This document shows, piece after piece, positions 24,102-35,474 of a DNA stretch of 64,000 bases. Location: the NCBI GenBank assembly GCA_963920635.1, contig OY987308.1, forward strand, positions 2,546,225-2,610,224, in the 5' to 3' direction. The notes under the pieces were generated by a model, which was given only the letters and a program-made list of their open reading frames with translations, was not told where the DNA came from and ran no database searches. The translations under genes were made by a program, and so were the position numbers. Position 1 is the stretch's first letter. Each line of letters opens with the position of its first letter. The stretch comes from Pseudeuparius sepicola (taxonomy: Eukaryota; Arthropoda; Insecta; Coleoptera; Anthribidae).

Positions 24102-24541
24102 TTACACGGTACACTTAATTCTCTTCACTATTCGTTCACCACTTTTCACTTTTATTCGCTTCGAGTTCGCTTGGAACAATACTGCCGTAAGCGCGGTCAC
24201 GCGCCGCGGCGCCGCTTATATAGCAGCCCAGTAGCCGTCCAGAAACTTCCACGAACTTCCACAAAGTTCCGCTCATTTCGACAGAGGGGCGTGGCGAATA
24301 ATCGAGAAACAACGCAAAGTGTCCCTACAATACAAAATAGTTCGGCTGCAACTGCGTCTGCCTCTCGTCAAAAGATGGCGCTAGGCACTACTATTACATA
24401 TATTCAAACGTAATAATAATTTAACTCTTCACTCCTCGTATTTTTTCGGTATAATATTAGGTAATATTTTGCTTATTTCGGGGGGGGGGGGTTTGAACCC
24501 CCGAAACCCCCCCCTTGGCTACGCCCGTGCGAATAACCCTG

Positions 24542-25339
24542 TATAATATGTTAATTATGTATAATGTGGTTTTTTAATGTTTTTCGGGCTATAGTGAAGA
24601 TGTACAGGGTGTTCCAAACTCGACGCGCCAGGGTTACCATAGGCAAACAAAAACAGCCAGTAAAAATTTGACTTGTGGGTTTCTTGTAGGACCAATCAAG
24701 TTTGCTTTCGGGCCAAAAAGATTATTTTTAGGAATTTGGGAAATATAGGTTATGACTTCATCAAATATATTTTTCCCAGGACCATACCTGTTTCTCTTTA
24801 TATTTAAAAGGAGCGCGTTTTTCTGATAAAGTTTCGTAAATAATATATGCGTATTATTTGTAAAAATATGAAAAAGATGCCATGGTATTTTTTTAATGAA
24901 AATTGAGTCAGCTACGACTAACAAATTTGTCAATTTTTCAAATTGTGATATAATTTTTGACCGTTTATCGCCCATTAAATTTTCTCGCTTAGCGTCATTC
25001 GAGAGTATTCGTTTATGACCTCAGTGTCCTATCTGTATCTATTACATTTTATGTGTCGAATTTTCACCATGTGCTAAACAGCGATTCCGTTTTACTGTCC
25101 GAAATAAAATTTAACGTGAAAAAGTCGTAAAAAGGCCGTTAATCGTATAGTGGCATTGCGGGTAGCCCGCAATTATCATAAACAATAATTATTTTGTCCC
25201 ACATGGGCTCTCTAAATTGCAATTCGAGACTGTTAAATTCCGCTATTATTGCAGAATGCCGATTTTTTCGAAAACAACAATGTGTACCCGGTAATTTATT
25301 TCTTTTATAAAGCATGTAGTTTGCATAATAATGCAAGCA
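24542..25339. other. Element fragment and AT-rich sequence
   Basis: CAGGGTGTTCCAAACTCG at 24607 looks like a MITE left end, but no partner is found nearby. The 113-codon minus frame 24634-24975 has no domain I recognise and could be a decayed element. Confidence 0.4.
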
Positions 25340-25930
25340 GTCTAAATTCCCCAGGCATATCTACTAGTTGGATACACGCCTAGGTTAGAAAAACTCTTAT
25401 GTTGCAATTGTCTACGTTTCGACTACTTTATTGATTCATCTTCAGGACACTAAAAATTAATGTAAAAAAATTCGTTTTTTTATTATTTCTTTGTGAAGAC
25501 TAGACATTTATTGATATTGATTTTTTGTGAAGACTAGACATTTATTGATACAAAAATATACATTATTTAGGTATATTAAGAGAAAAAAACATGAATTAAA
25601 TATACAAAACAGTAAAACAGTCTTAAAAAAAGAGAATATCAAAGATACTTACATGTAGATACGAGATTTTTCTTTATCAATAAAAGAGAACAAAGGGATC
25701 CATAAACAACTTGGCTTTTTCTTTTAGTTTTTCTTTTTTTTTTACTATTAAATTCCTTTTTTATTTAGACTTCTTCCTTTCTTTAAAAAATGTCTTCCTT
25801 TTTTGGAGTAGAAAACCATTGTTAGGTCTGCGTCTGCACTGTATTAATTTAAAAACTAATTTGAGGAAAATATACAGTACATTACACAAAAAAGAGGGAA
25901 CAGCAAAAAAAGTTATTTACTTTTTGTAGT
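25340..25930 (-). mobile_element. Probable Penelope terminal region fragment
   Basis: Identified mainly by the hammerhead-like motif at 25409-25449 and by a 35-bp tract around 25500-25550 that is repeated back to back (AGACTAGACATTTATTGAT). Adjoins the Penelope-related inverted segment that starts at 25930. Confidence 0.4.
25409..25449 (-). ncRNA. Hammerhead-ribozyme-like motif 2 (eroded)
   Basis: Minus strand: TGTC, CTGAAGA, one extra T, a weakly paired helix II of 17 nt, GAAA, then palindrome ACGT, A at the cleavage position, and GACA pairing with TGTC. The poor helix II suggests decay. Confidence 0.4.
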
Positions 25931-26011
25931 AGTGGGTATGTGTTAGATTATTAAACATCGTTTGTTGAGCTAGATAGATATTGATTCTCGTATTCGATAG
26001 GTTAGAAATAG

Positions 26012-27224
26012 TATATTTCATTACGAGTCTGGAAATAAAGATTTTTCCGTGCGCGCGTGACAAATTCCCGTGTGAGGCGCAGCCGAACACGGGAAGTCAT
26101 GCAAGCACGGAACAATCTATTTCTGGACGTGTGTGTAATGAACGATATTTTTTATTATACTTCTTTGAAAACGGAAACTTAAAACATTTTATCGGCATAT
26201 TATAATAAATTTAATTGACAAAAAATAAACAATGCAGACAATATTATAGTGTTTGGTATGTATGATGCGCTTCCATGGTTACTCTTAAATTATTTCAAAG
26301 GTGCTTTGTTGTAAATTAGTTATTGTCGGATAAGGTGAATAAAACGTCAAAAATATTACAGAAATGTATCTAAATATTGAAACACTTACGAATTAAAATA
26401 CAAAATAGGTACATGTTAAATATCAGAGAGCATATAGAGTTTCTTAAATTTAGTTTACTTTGCTGTATATTTCTATTTTAAAGCCATATATTCGGTATTT
26501 TTATTCAGCGCAAGGAAAGTTTTCCATGCGCTGTTTCCGTGCGCTAGCCCGAAAAACCCCATCTTTCATTATTGCTAAAACAGATGAAAATAAGGTGTTT
26601 TGAAAGAAGTATAATAATAGTTATTTATGTACCAAGGCACTGAAGTTCAACTTTTTATGACTCATGCGGAGTTTAGTTGCTGAGGCCTCTGGCCGAGGCA
26701 AATAAACCACATGAGTCATAAAAAGAACTTCAGTGCCGAGGTACATATTATATTTTTTTTAAAATCGGAAAAAAAATGTTTTATTAGGCAAGAAAATAAT
26801 AATAATGGATCACCCGTCCACGAACCGACTACGCGCGGCGTTGCTTGACTTTACCGATCGCTCTACCTAGGACAAGTATAATGATGTACGGCACCTTCTA
26901 ACAGAAAAACCAAACTGCTGCTTCTTGTGCAGCCTACACAACAAATCTATCGATACTCAAATTTACTAAAATATGTATACTGAAGCATTACGCCTCTATA
27001 GGAAACAATTTCGCAATGTATACGAAAAGTTAAATGAGCCTTTATCGGCCGGGTTTTGAATATTTGGTCACTTTTGACGGACGATTTCTCCGCGTCGGAC
27101 GTTTGATGTTTACATCTCGCCAAGGCCTACTTATTGAAAAAATCGTACAATAATGGGCTACATTATTGTACGATTTCTGTGCTTTTAATGACGATTTTGG
27201 GACATTTTAATGCCGATTTCAAGA
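26012..27224 (-). mobile_element. Inserted unit carrying a 5S-like block
   Basis: The right-hand Penelope arm (30640-30660) provides the empty site; AGAAA on both sides may be a target duplication. From about 26620 on it matches 55050-55675 in inverted orientation. It contains a long imperfect hairpin (26030-26150, inner stem TTCCCGTGT/ACACGGGAA), a foldback with AP-1-like TGACTCAT in both arms (26640-26745) and a 16-bp-arm palindrome near 27140-27175. No coding sequence. Confidence 0.6.
26769..26900 (-). ncRNA. 5S-rRNA-like block, copy 1
   Basis: Minus strand contains AAGTCAAGCAACGCCGCGC, then GTAGTCGGTTCGTGGACGG and GGGTGATCC. These correspond in order and spacing to the A box, intermediate element and C box of the 5S rRNA internal promoter. 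A run of eight T (26769-26776, minus) about 35 nt downstream could end Pol III transcription. The 5' third of 5S is much less clear. Function inferred only. Confidence 0.5.
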
Positions 27225-27350
27225 AAAAAATATTAATCATTATGATTTGTCAAATCCACCTGTCTGATATTGTACCCTGTGTTCTATCTAATTATCTATA
27301 CTAACTTCTCTTTGAATAACTGGCAAACTGGTAATAATATTGCAACGAAA

Positions 27351-29365
27351 AATGCCTCTAAAGTTGTTATATCAGCTTTCAATGAACATGTCTGCACTGT
27401 TTTCTAACCTACTCAAAGATTTAGCACATAAATTTTAAGTTTGGGTATTCTGCTTACAGTTTTATAATTTTTATGATTAATAGGGTATTTAACCGTTTTT
27501 CAAATTTTATTTTGTTGAAAGCCTGTATTGATGCAGACTACACTAGTAAAATTCTAAACTAAAAATTTTACCTCCTTTGGGAGAAAATTGAGTTTAAAAT
27601 TATTTCCATTTTTAACGGTTTTCCTAATTTTGACGTCATAATAATTTTGAGCTATGTGAATAGGACCGCGAAGCCTTGAATCTTTATTCGTTTATTGTAG
27701 GTTGCCAACTCGTGTGATTTTTCCTTGCTGGTCGAATATTTTGTTATTAGAATAGCTGTGTTCTAGTATGGAAACTCAAATTGTCAACATAAAGTTGATT
27801 ATACAGTTCAAATTCTCTGACTGTTTTTAACTCTGGTTATTGGTTCGGACTAGTTTGAGATTGCTTCCTAGAACAAACCTATTAATTGCAATAAATAATA
27901 ACAGCAAATAACTTTATAAAAAACACTATATTCCGTAAAGATGTAATATACTTTCTCAATGTTTTTTGAAGAATAGTCGGTCTTTGGAGTACAGGATTTA
28001 CTTCTGAATACAAGTCCGAAAGGGGCTCTGGCAACGGTGCAGCAAACTAGTAACGATAACGGTGCCATCCTAACCTAATCTTGATGTTTTGTGGGTATCG
28101 AAGCATAAGCTAGCTTTCTAGCTTTGCGGTTTTCGCGTTTCGCGAGATTGTTTCGCTTTAAAAATTGTGAGAGCATAAATAGGTATGTCAATTTCCGGAA
28201 GATTGTCTGAACTTGCTTTAACAAAACCCACATTCACTACAGGAGGAGCCATTACTTTTCTCTTTGTCAACTTCTTCGCACTGAAACAGAAAGCAAATTA
28301 AACACTCTATCTACTCTCATACCTATATAAATGCATCAGGTAGGTAGGTATTTCTTGGAATTTATGTGATTACCTATTTATATTCTTTAGGTACTTACCT
28401 ACAATCAAATTGAGAAAGAGTGCTTACTAAATTATACTTTGCTCTCAAACACTTTTATCTGGGGATTGAACTACCTACTACCAATATCAATTTTATGGTA
28501 CCTATTCATTTTTCTTTGTAATTGAAACTATAGGGTTTAGGATTGTACCATGTACATAAGTTAAGATTTGCATTTGTAATTAATTAGATTTTATTACACT
28601 ATCTCTCTCAATTTGAAACACAAGCACAATTTTTAATTATATTATAAGAAAGGAGCAATGATAAAAATTTGCATTGCCTACTTGCGTACCTTATTTTAAT
28701 CGTTGATTGTGAACACTTAGGTCAGGTATAAAAATGAATTAATACCTCATTTAGTCCTTTACCATGATGACGATGCGATAAACAATGGTTTTTTCTAAAA
28801 CTTATTTATGGTTTTATTATAAAATATAAAATTCAAAATCGTTTGGAACCCCTCAATAACATTGATAAAATTACAAATTTTGAAATGTAAACAAAACTCC
28901 AGCTGATATTATTTGACTAGTGACATATCAAATCACAAAATAATAAGATTAGGTCTCCAGTCCAAGTCCGTACCACATGATAAAAAAACGAATGAAAATG
29001 TTCGGCTCGTTATTATGACGTCAACACGCGGTCGGGTCCCGAACGCAAATTCAAATAAATTCAAATTTTATTTTGAAAATTCTAACTTCGTGGATAATTA
29101 TTCGGGAAATAAAAAATGGTTAAAGCTATCTTAGGACTTGATGAATCAAGTTATGTGCAATTTATTTGAAAAATTTATTAGAGGAAACTACCCTATTTAG
29201 AGGCATTTTCGTTGGCCTGAGGCCCCCAAGGCCCCATTTTCATTTAGTTTTCATTGTTTTCTCTGTAGAGCTTCCATCAGTTTATAGAAATTTGCTAGAA
29301 CTTGTGTGCATCTGTTATTGGTCAGGAATATTCTAAAGTAGTCTCCAGGCTTTCATTTCAATATA
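27351..29365. other. AT-rich sequence between Penelope arms
   Basis: Apart from the exon-like stretch at 28118-28280, I see no gene or RNA. Possible unique sequence captured between two inverted Penelope fragments. Confidence 0.4.
28118..28280 (-). other. Exon-like stretch with splice acceptor
   Basis: On the minus strand TTCTGTTTCAG precedes 54 codons with no stop until TAG at 28118: AKKLTKRKVMAPPVVNVGF, then SDNLPEIDI, ending RETRKPQS. The sequence looks protein-like; the LPEID segment recalls the N-terminal part of some arthropod mobile-element proteins, but I cannot assign it. No upstream exon was found. Confidence 0.3.
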
Positions 29366-30272
29366 CAGTGTCTGCCGGAAAGTTGGATACAAAGGGGAAT
29401 TTTCTTTATTTCAAGTTTCTCAAAAAAACTTATTCTTGATAAAAGTTGGTGCTTGTGCTTAAACTCAAAATCCACCAGCAAAAATTTTGAAATTTCGATT
29501 CGCATACAGGGTAGGTTGAAAAATATGAAAATTCCTCAAGAGTAAAGTACCCCTATTTTTAGAACTACATCAGAGTGGCACTAAGAAAAGTTGTTTGGAA
29601 TCTCAAGACAATGTCAAATATGAATTCACAGCTACCTACTCAAAATAAAAAAAATTCACACTTTTTGCATTTTTTATTCATCCCGCTGTATAATTTTTAT
29701 TGTTGAATTCTCATTTATTAAATAGCTCTTAAATTGTTGCTCTATTAAAATATTTTTATGTTCCACAGATTAGATGCTATGTTATGTTTGAAATTGTAGG
29801 AGTATTTTACCTGGATACAAAAAAACGACAAACTTTGCAGAACTTTCACTTATTAAGTGTTTTTAAGATGCTAGTCAAATGTAAACAAAAATCATTGGTA
29901 TCGTACTGTCATGCTCGAAGATGTGCCTCAAAATACATATCTAACATTATGTATTATACAGCGTGATGAGTAAAAAATGCGCGTGTGATTTTTTTTAATT
30001 TTGAGTATGTGGCTGTGAATTCATATTTGACATTGTCTTGAGATTACAAACAACTTTTCTTAGTGCCACTCGGATGTAGTTCCACAAATAAGCGTACTTT
30101 ACTCGAATTTTCATATTTTTCAACCTACCCTGTATACGAATCGAAATTTCAAAATCCACCCGCAAAGATCTTGAGTTTAAGCACAAGCACCAACTTTTAT
30201 CAAGAATATATTTTTTGAGGAACTTCAAATAAAGAAAATTCCCCTTTGTATCCAACTTTCTGGCAGACACTG
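29366..30272. mobile_element. Foldback MITE, 907 bp
   Basis: Ends CAGTGTCTGCCGGAAAGTTG (right copy with one change), inverted, TA on both sides; arms pair over about 300 bp. Non-coding. Confidence 0.85.
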
Positions 30273-30439
30273 TATAAGTCCTGGGAATCGGGTGAAAGGT
30301 TAGAAAGCGATTTTGTGCGAATTTTGAAGCCCAAGGAATATTCTTGGGCAGTGACAGTATCTGACAAGTTTATTTGTGAAGGCTAAACAATAAAGGTGGC
30401 AACCAAGGCAACGAGTTTGGACTGTGATTGTTGAAATAC

Positions 30440-30990
30440 AGTAAATATTTTACTGAATTCCACTGAAAATTCAACAACACAGTTGTCAATACGGACAACT
30501 GTGTCGCTGAATTTTCAGTGGAATTCAGTAAAATATGTATTGCCAGTTATTCAAAGAGAAGTTAGTATAGATAATTAGATAGAACACAGGGTACAATATC
30601 AGACAGGTGGCTTTGACAAATCATAATGGTTAATATTTTTCTAACCTATCGAATATGAGAATCAATATCTATCTAGCTCAACAAATGATGTTTAATAATC
30701 TAACACATAAGTAAATAGGTGGCTAGGCGGCTAGACTATTGTTTCTCTTGTCATCACATTTATTAATCTGTCATTTCACTTTAAGAAAGGAGGAAGATTT
30801 ATTCTTCAAAAGCTCCGAAAACAAATTTGTTGAAGTTATTTTTTGAGTTAAACGTTCAAAGTTTCGTTCATTTACTGTTAAGAATTTATGAATTTTCTAG
30901 GCAACTTGAAAAAGTTGTCTTTTAATCAGTTTGATGGCGAAAAACCCAATTAAAAATATAAAATAGATCCTAATGTTATTTTGTCTGAAC
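30440..30990 (+). mobile_element. Penelope 3' fragments, head to head
   Basis: 30440-30490 is an inverted copy of 30495-30540; the rest continues as the Penelope 3' region, ending with the tract GGCGAAAAACCCAATTAAAA that closes every copy of this family. An extra segment of about 105 bp (30617-30722) is bounded on both sides by AGGTGGCT, an 8-bp duplication. Confidence 0.65.
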
Positions 30991-31223
30991 AACAATATAA
31001 ATTTTGATTTTAATAATTTTCTAAATTTCTTTAATAATATGACCTAATATAGATTAGAACATACCTTATAAATAATAATATTACACCTTCGATTTCAACC
31101 ATATGCATATTATTTGTCAAAGTTACATTTAATATCCATGTTTTTAAAAAATATGTGTTTGAACCTATACTCTTTTATAAGATAAACATTTAATATATTT
31201 TTGCAATAAGGGTAGATACTGTA

Positions 31224-31868
31224 CAGGGTGTCCCATTTTGGGTGTTTTTGGGTGTTTTTCTCAAAAATCTCGGTTATTATTAAAGCTAGAGGGTTGCGCT
31301 TTTCACGTCACTCTACTACTTTTTTTAGAGGAATTTGGTGGACCAATCAGATTTTAGATAAGTTTTATAGTTTCCGCGCATTGGCGCAGGTTTTTGGAAA
31401 CCTCTCTCCTGGCTACAACTTATACATATATATCGACAAATTTAATCAACTATTTTTTATAGATTTTTTGGCGTAGAATCGAAAGGAATAATTAGTTTTT
31501 TGATAGCGTTAATAGTTTTTGAGATATGAACTATGGTTTCCATCTAAAAAATATAACTTTGGTTCATATCTCAAAAACTATTAACGCTACCAAAAAACTA
31601 ATTATTCCATTCGATTCTACGCCAAAAATAGTTGATTAAATTTGTCGATACATATAAGTTGTAGCCAGGAGAGAGGTTTCAAAAAAATCGAAAATTTCAG
31701 TCCAGCGCCAATGCGCGGAAACTATAAAACTTATCTAAAATCTGATTGGTCCACCAAATTCCTCTCAAAAAAGTAGTACAGTGACGTGAAAACCGCAACC
31801 CTCTAGCTTTAATAATAACCGAGATTTCTGAGAAAAACACCCAAAAACACCCAAAATGGGACACCCTG
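31224..31868. mobile_element. Foldback MITE, 645 bp
   Basis: Inverted ends CAGGGTGTCCCATTTTGG flanked by TA; arms pair over nearly the whole length with the centre near 31546. Non-coding. Confidence 0.9.
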
Positions 31869-32427
31869 TACTCTTGTGCCCCGTTTAAATTTTATCTAAT
31901 AACTTTGTTTATTTCTCTGTCTAAAAATATAATTAGAAAAACTTCGGAAAAGCTAATTTGTAGACTCGTTTTATTAAATTGGTAATAGTTACAAATTCGA
32001 CATTTTTTACATTACTTCTCCACTTCAAATTAGAGAAAGTTGTTAAAATGTTAAACAATACACAAACCGGTATCTATTACACTCATCTCAACGACATGGC
32101 TCTTTCGATAAAGCCCACACGGTCTATCTCGGCGTATAATCAATCTCGAAACAAGTAATTTTATGTATTCACTCTGTCAAAACTGTACAAGAAGCAATAT
32201 ATCTTCTTCGAATGCATAATACGATGAAGCAATCTTAAATGTGTGTACGAAAACAATAAAGCAGCCTTAATAGTTTAGAACAATGGGATTTTAATGTTCT
32301 ACGTACTTTAAATATTTTATGCGGAGGGATTATTGAAACGTTATGAGTTAGTTGACATGACATGCTATATAGTATTTTAAAATAGCATGAAGCTACGGTT
32401 CCATGATACGCAGTATCTGTTATTACT
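31869..32427. other. No gene seen
   Basis: AT-rich unique-looking sequence up to the hAT family 2 left end. Confidence 0.4.
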
Positions 32428-32724
32428 AGAGTAACCCAAATATGCAAGTGGAAACCCTAAAGATATGCGCATAAATATGCAAATAATTTAGTCAAAATAT
32501 GCAGGAAAATGTTGAAAATATGCAAATTAAGAAATACTTTAAAAATATAAATTTATTGTTTCATTTACAAATAAACATATATAATGTACATATAAATTTC
32601 TAGATGCATTTATACATAGTAAAAGTAACAATATTTTATTTTAAATTTTCTACACACAGGGCGATTGAACTAAATCTAAATATGCATTTATTATAAATTA
32701 TAAAAATCAGGTTGAAATTTAGTT

Positions 32725-33620
32725 GTAAAAACAATAAACCAATAAACGTTGCTCAAAATTCTCAATTAAAAATTTTTGTCTTATAACAGAATATAAAAAT
32801 TTATAAATGGAGAAACTCCTTTCCACATCAACCGATGTAAGAGGTGCGCTTTTAAAATTGCTCACTAGCACAGGATCCAAATCGATGGATTTGGTAAAAT
32901 CTCCCTTTAAAATATTTGCTACTTGGCTAAGAAACTGAAACCCACTATTTTTTCCATCACATTTCTAAATTTTTGAAATATTTTACCCCCAATTTTACCA
33001 GCGACATTTTGAAAGGCAACCTCAGATTGTTTTACCAGTTCTACACTTCGGGTTAATGGCAAATTAGTTTCCCCCATTTGTGTTATTGTTTTAGAAAGAA
33101 AGCTATAATTTGCTTTTAGAAAAGAAAGTTGTGTCTTTATTTCCTTGTTTTCGAATAGTTGTTTAACATCTGTAAAGGACTGGGAAGATTCGTTCGAAAA
33201 TTCTGAAATTAGATCTTTCAGTTGGCAAAAATTCTCGCAATAAAAAAATGCAGCTTCCAACCAAGTGCCCCATCTTGTAATAACAGGTTGAGGTGGAAGA
33301 GGAGTGTTTGGTAGTTTTTCTTTGTAGAACTGAACCCTTATAGGCGCTTTAAGGAAGACTTTTTCTTGTTGGAAATTGAACTATTTACAAGCGAAAATGT
33401 TTCCTAATTTCCTCAGCAACCCTATTTAAAGCATGAGCAAGGCTTGTTACATGTATCAACTTTGGATAAAAGATTTTCAAATTTTGCCCATGTACGATGC
33501 TGCATCTGACAAAACGAGCAAACAATTATCGGTAGGAACAGGTGTAGGAAGAAAAAATGTTGATAATTCCTCTTGAACAAATCTGGTCAGTGTCAATGCA
33601 TTCGTTTTTTTTTAATTCCT
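32725..33620 (-). pseudogene. hAT family 2 transposase, degraded
   Basis: Minus strand from about 33620: LTRFVQEELSTFF..., [13 protein letters not shown], then after frame changes VFLKAPIRVQFYKEKLP and TRWGTWLEAAFFYCENF, a long helical region (open 32919-33260), and finally SAPLTSVDVERSFSIYKFLY, the hAT dimerisation block. SDAA.YM and TRWGTW are characteristic of insect hAT transposases of the DUF659 type. At least four stops or frameshifts interrupt it; the N-terminal BED-finger part is missing. Confidence 0.85.
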
Positions 33621-34011
33621 TAGAAGCAAGGAGGTAACATTTTGGTAAAATCTCGCCGCTAAGAACTCCAATAAATAAATGAGATAGACAAACGAACACA
33701 AAATATATGGGGTTCCATAATATAGGTATCCCAAGAAGAATTTAACTTTCGAACGATTTTGCACCATTGGTACACCCTGTATATTGAATATTCAAAAACT
33801 ATACTTACAATTTTAACGCACGCAGAACAGTAGACTTTTCCCATATATATTCTTAGTTCTTTGTATGGCTTAATCCACACTGACGCACTATTGACTTTGG
33901 GCCACGGGCGTAGCCAGGATTTAGTTTTGGGGGGGGTTTAGTTTGAGAAGTAAATAAAACAACAAAAATATACTTACATGAAATTTAATATCTATATATT
34001 CATCCGAAAAA

Positions 34012-34389
34012 CTACGACATATTTATAAAGTTCTTAACTTTAAATGAAATGGATAAATTAACTTCGTTCCTCTGCGCTAAATCTAAAACCATTAAAGAAA
34101 ATCTTCGGCTTTTTCTTTTAAATATATCCACTACTTCATCTGCATGAATTTCTGTTCCATAGTGAATGTTCATTAGAGCCAAACCATTAAGTCTGTTTTC
34201 ACTTGTAGTGTTTAGTAAATAGTTTTTCAGTCTCCTTAGGCTCGAGAAAGACCTTTCTGGGGTAGCAGTGGATACAGGAATGGTAGCCAAGATTTGTAAT
34301 AATGTGTAAATATTAGGATAAAGGTTTTTATCGCACATATCTAGGCATTCCAAACTAGATTTCGGGGTAGGCAGTCTTCTTATCAGCAT
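34012..34389 (-). pseudogene. hAT family 1 C-terminal dimerisation domain
   Basis: A continuous 125-codon frame: CDKNLYPNIYTLLQI, STATPERSFSSLRRLKNYL, NGLALMNIHYG, and VVDIFKRKSRRF. This is the full hAT C-terminal dimerisation region. It lacks the catalytic core and starts only at an internal Met, so it is a fragment even though open. Confidence 0.8.
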
Positions 34390-34600
34390 GCAAGGTAGCT
34401 GAAGCTTTGATAGCTAAATCCAAATTTGTTTTTTTTTTATTAGAAACCCCTTGACCATGACTACACCACTTTTTCCAGTAGTCCATACCTTTAGGCTTAT
34501 CACCCTTCCTTTTTTTCCCCTCCATTTTTCGACAGTAATAATGATTCACGTATCTATCCTTAACAAGGTCATCGAATAACAGCGCACTAAAATTACTCAC
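34355..34600 (-). pseudogene. hAT family 1 N-terminal open frame
   Basis: 81 codons, same start (MSNFSALLFDD) as at 24101, with an extra Lys codon from a longer A-run. Overlaps the C-terminal frame in another phase. Confidence 0.5.
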
Positions 34601-35474
34601 TTACACGGTACACTTAATTCTCTTCACTATTCGTTCACCACTTTTCACTTTTATTCGCTTCGAGTTCGCATGGAACAATACTGCCGTAAGCGCGGTCACG
34701 CGCCGCGGCGCCGCTTATATAGCAGCCCAGTAGCCGTCCAGAAACTTTCACGAACTTCCACAAAGTTCCGCTCATTTCGACCTAGGGGCGTGGCGAATAA
34801 TCGAGAAACAACGCAAAGTGTCCCTACAATACAAAATAGTTCGGCTGCAACTGCGTCTGCCTCTCGTCAAAAGATGGCGCTAGGCGCTACTATTACTACA
34901 TAATATATTCAAACGTAATAATAATTTAACTCTTCACTCCTCGTATTTTTTCGGTATAATATTAGGTAATATTTTGCTTATTTCGGGGGGGGAGGGGTTT
35001 GAACCCCCGAAACCCCCCCTTGGCTACGCCCGTGCTTTGGGCATTTTACTTAGTAAAATACAACAACTCCCAACACAAAACAAACACAAATCGAGGCCGA
35101 CGTGATCACTTCAAAAGCAGAATCAGAAATAAAATCCTTCATATATAAATATTTACCTATCTATAATTTATTCTGTGCTTTTCAATAATTGTACGTTATT
35201 ATATAGGTATAAATACCTACTTTGTTCGTTTTCAGATCACCAGGATTAGTGCCCATAAAATTATAATTTACCTATGCTATTTTGGGAAAACCAGGTACCT
35301 ACCTAGACACCGACCCCTGTTCCCAAAAATGAATGAAACGCCTGCCAAAGACTTAAATTATCCTAAATTCTTCAAGTACAATATGCCATATTTTAAGGAT
35401 ATATGCAAATATTTAAAATAATATGCTAAATATGCAAAATATGCGTGTTGCATATTTGGGTTACTCTAATTATT

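Larger units (their letters stand above)
23396..24529 (-). mobile_element. hAT family 1, complete non-autonomous copy
   Basis: 1134 bp with inverted ends CACGGGCGTAGCCA and a perfect 8-bp target duplication CGAATAAC (23388-23395 and 24530-24537), the size expected of hAT transposition. The interior keeps an N-terminal open frame and the C-terminal dimerisation region but not the catalytic core. G-runs and C-runs lie just inside the ends. A GC-rich stretch near 24190-24240 precedes the minus-strand coding remnant and may be the old promoter/5' leader. Confidence 0.9.
23210..24541. mobile_element. Small foldback MITE split by a hAT insertion
   Basis: Ends CAGGGTTATTGGTAATTCG, inverted, TA on each side; about 195 bp when the hAT at 23396-24529 is discounted. 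The hAT landed inside the right terminal repeat. Confidence 0.85.
25930..27350 (-). mobile_element. Penelope-related arm, left of inverted pair
   Basis: 25930-26011 and 27225-27350 together match the reverse complement of 30540-30720, including the tract near CTGTCTGATATTGTACCC typical of the Penelope 3' end in this window. They are separated by a 1.2-kb insertion (26012-27224). Confidence 0.6.
33903..35034 (-). mobile_element. hAT family 1, complete non-autonomous copy
   Basis: 1132 bp, same structure as 23396-24529, with a perfect 8-bp target duplication CTTTGGGC (33895-33902 and 35035-35042). Inserted in hAT family 2. Confidence 0.92.
32428..35470 (-). mobile_element. hAT family 2 element, interrupted
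   Basis: Inverted ends AGTAACCCAAATATGCAA at 32428 and about 35464; a clear 8-bp target duplication is not visible. A broken hAT transposase is read on the minus strand in the left half. A copy of hAT family 1 (33903-35034) is nested in the right half, and a MITE-like tract ending TACACCCTGTAT lies at 33690-33780. Many ATATGCA words sit near both ends. Confidence 0.75.
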
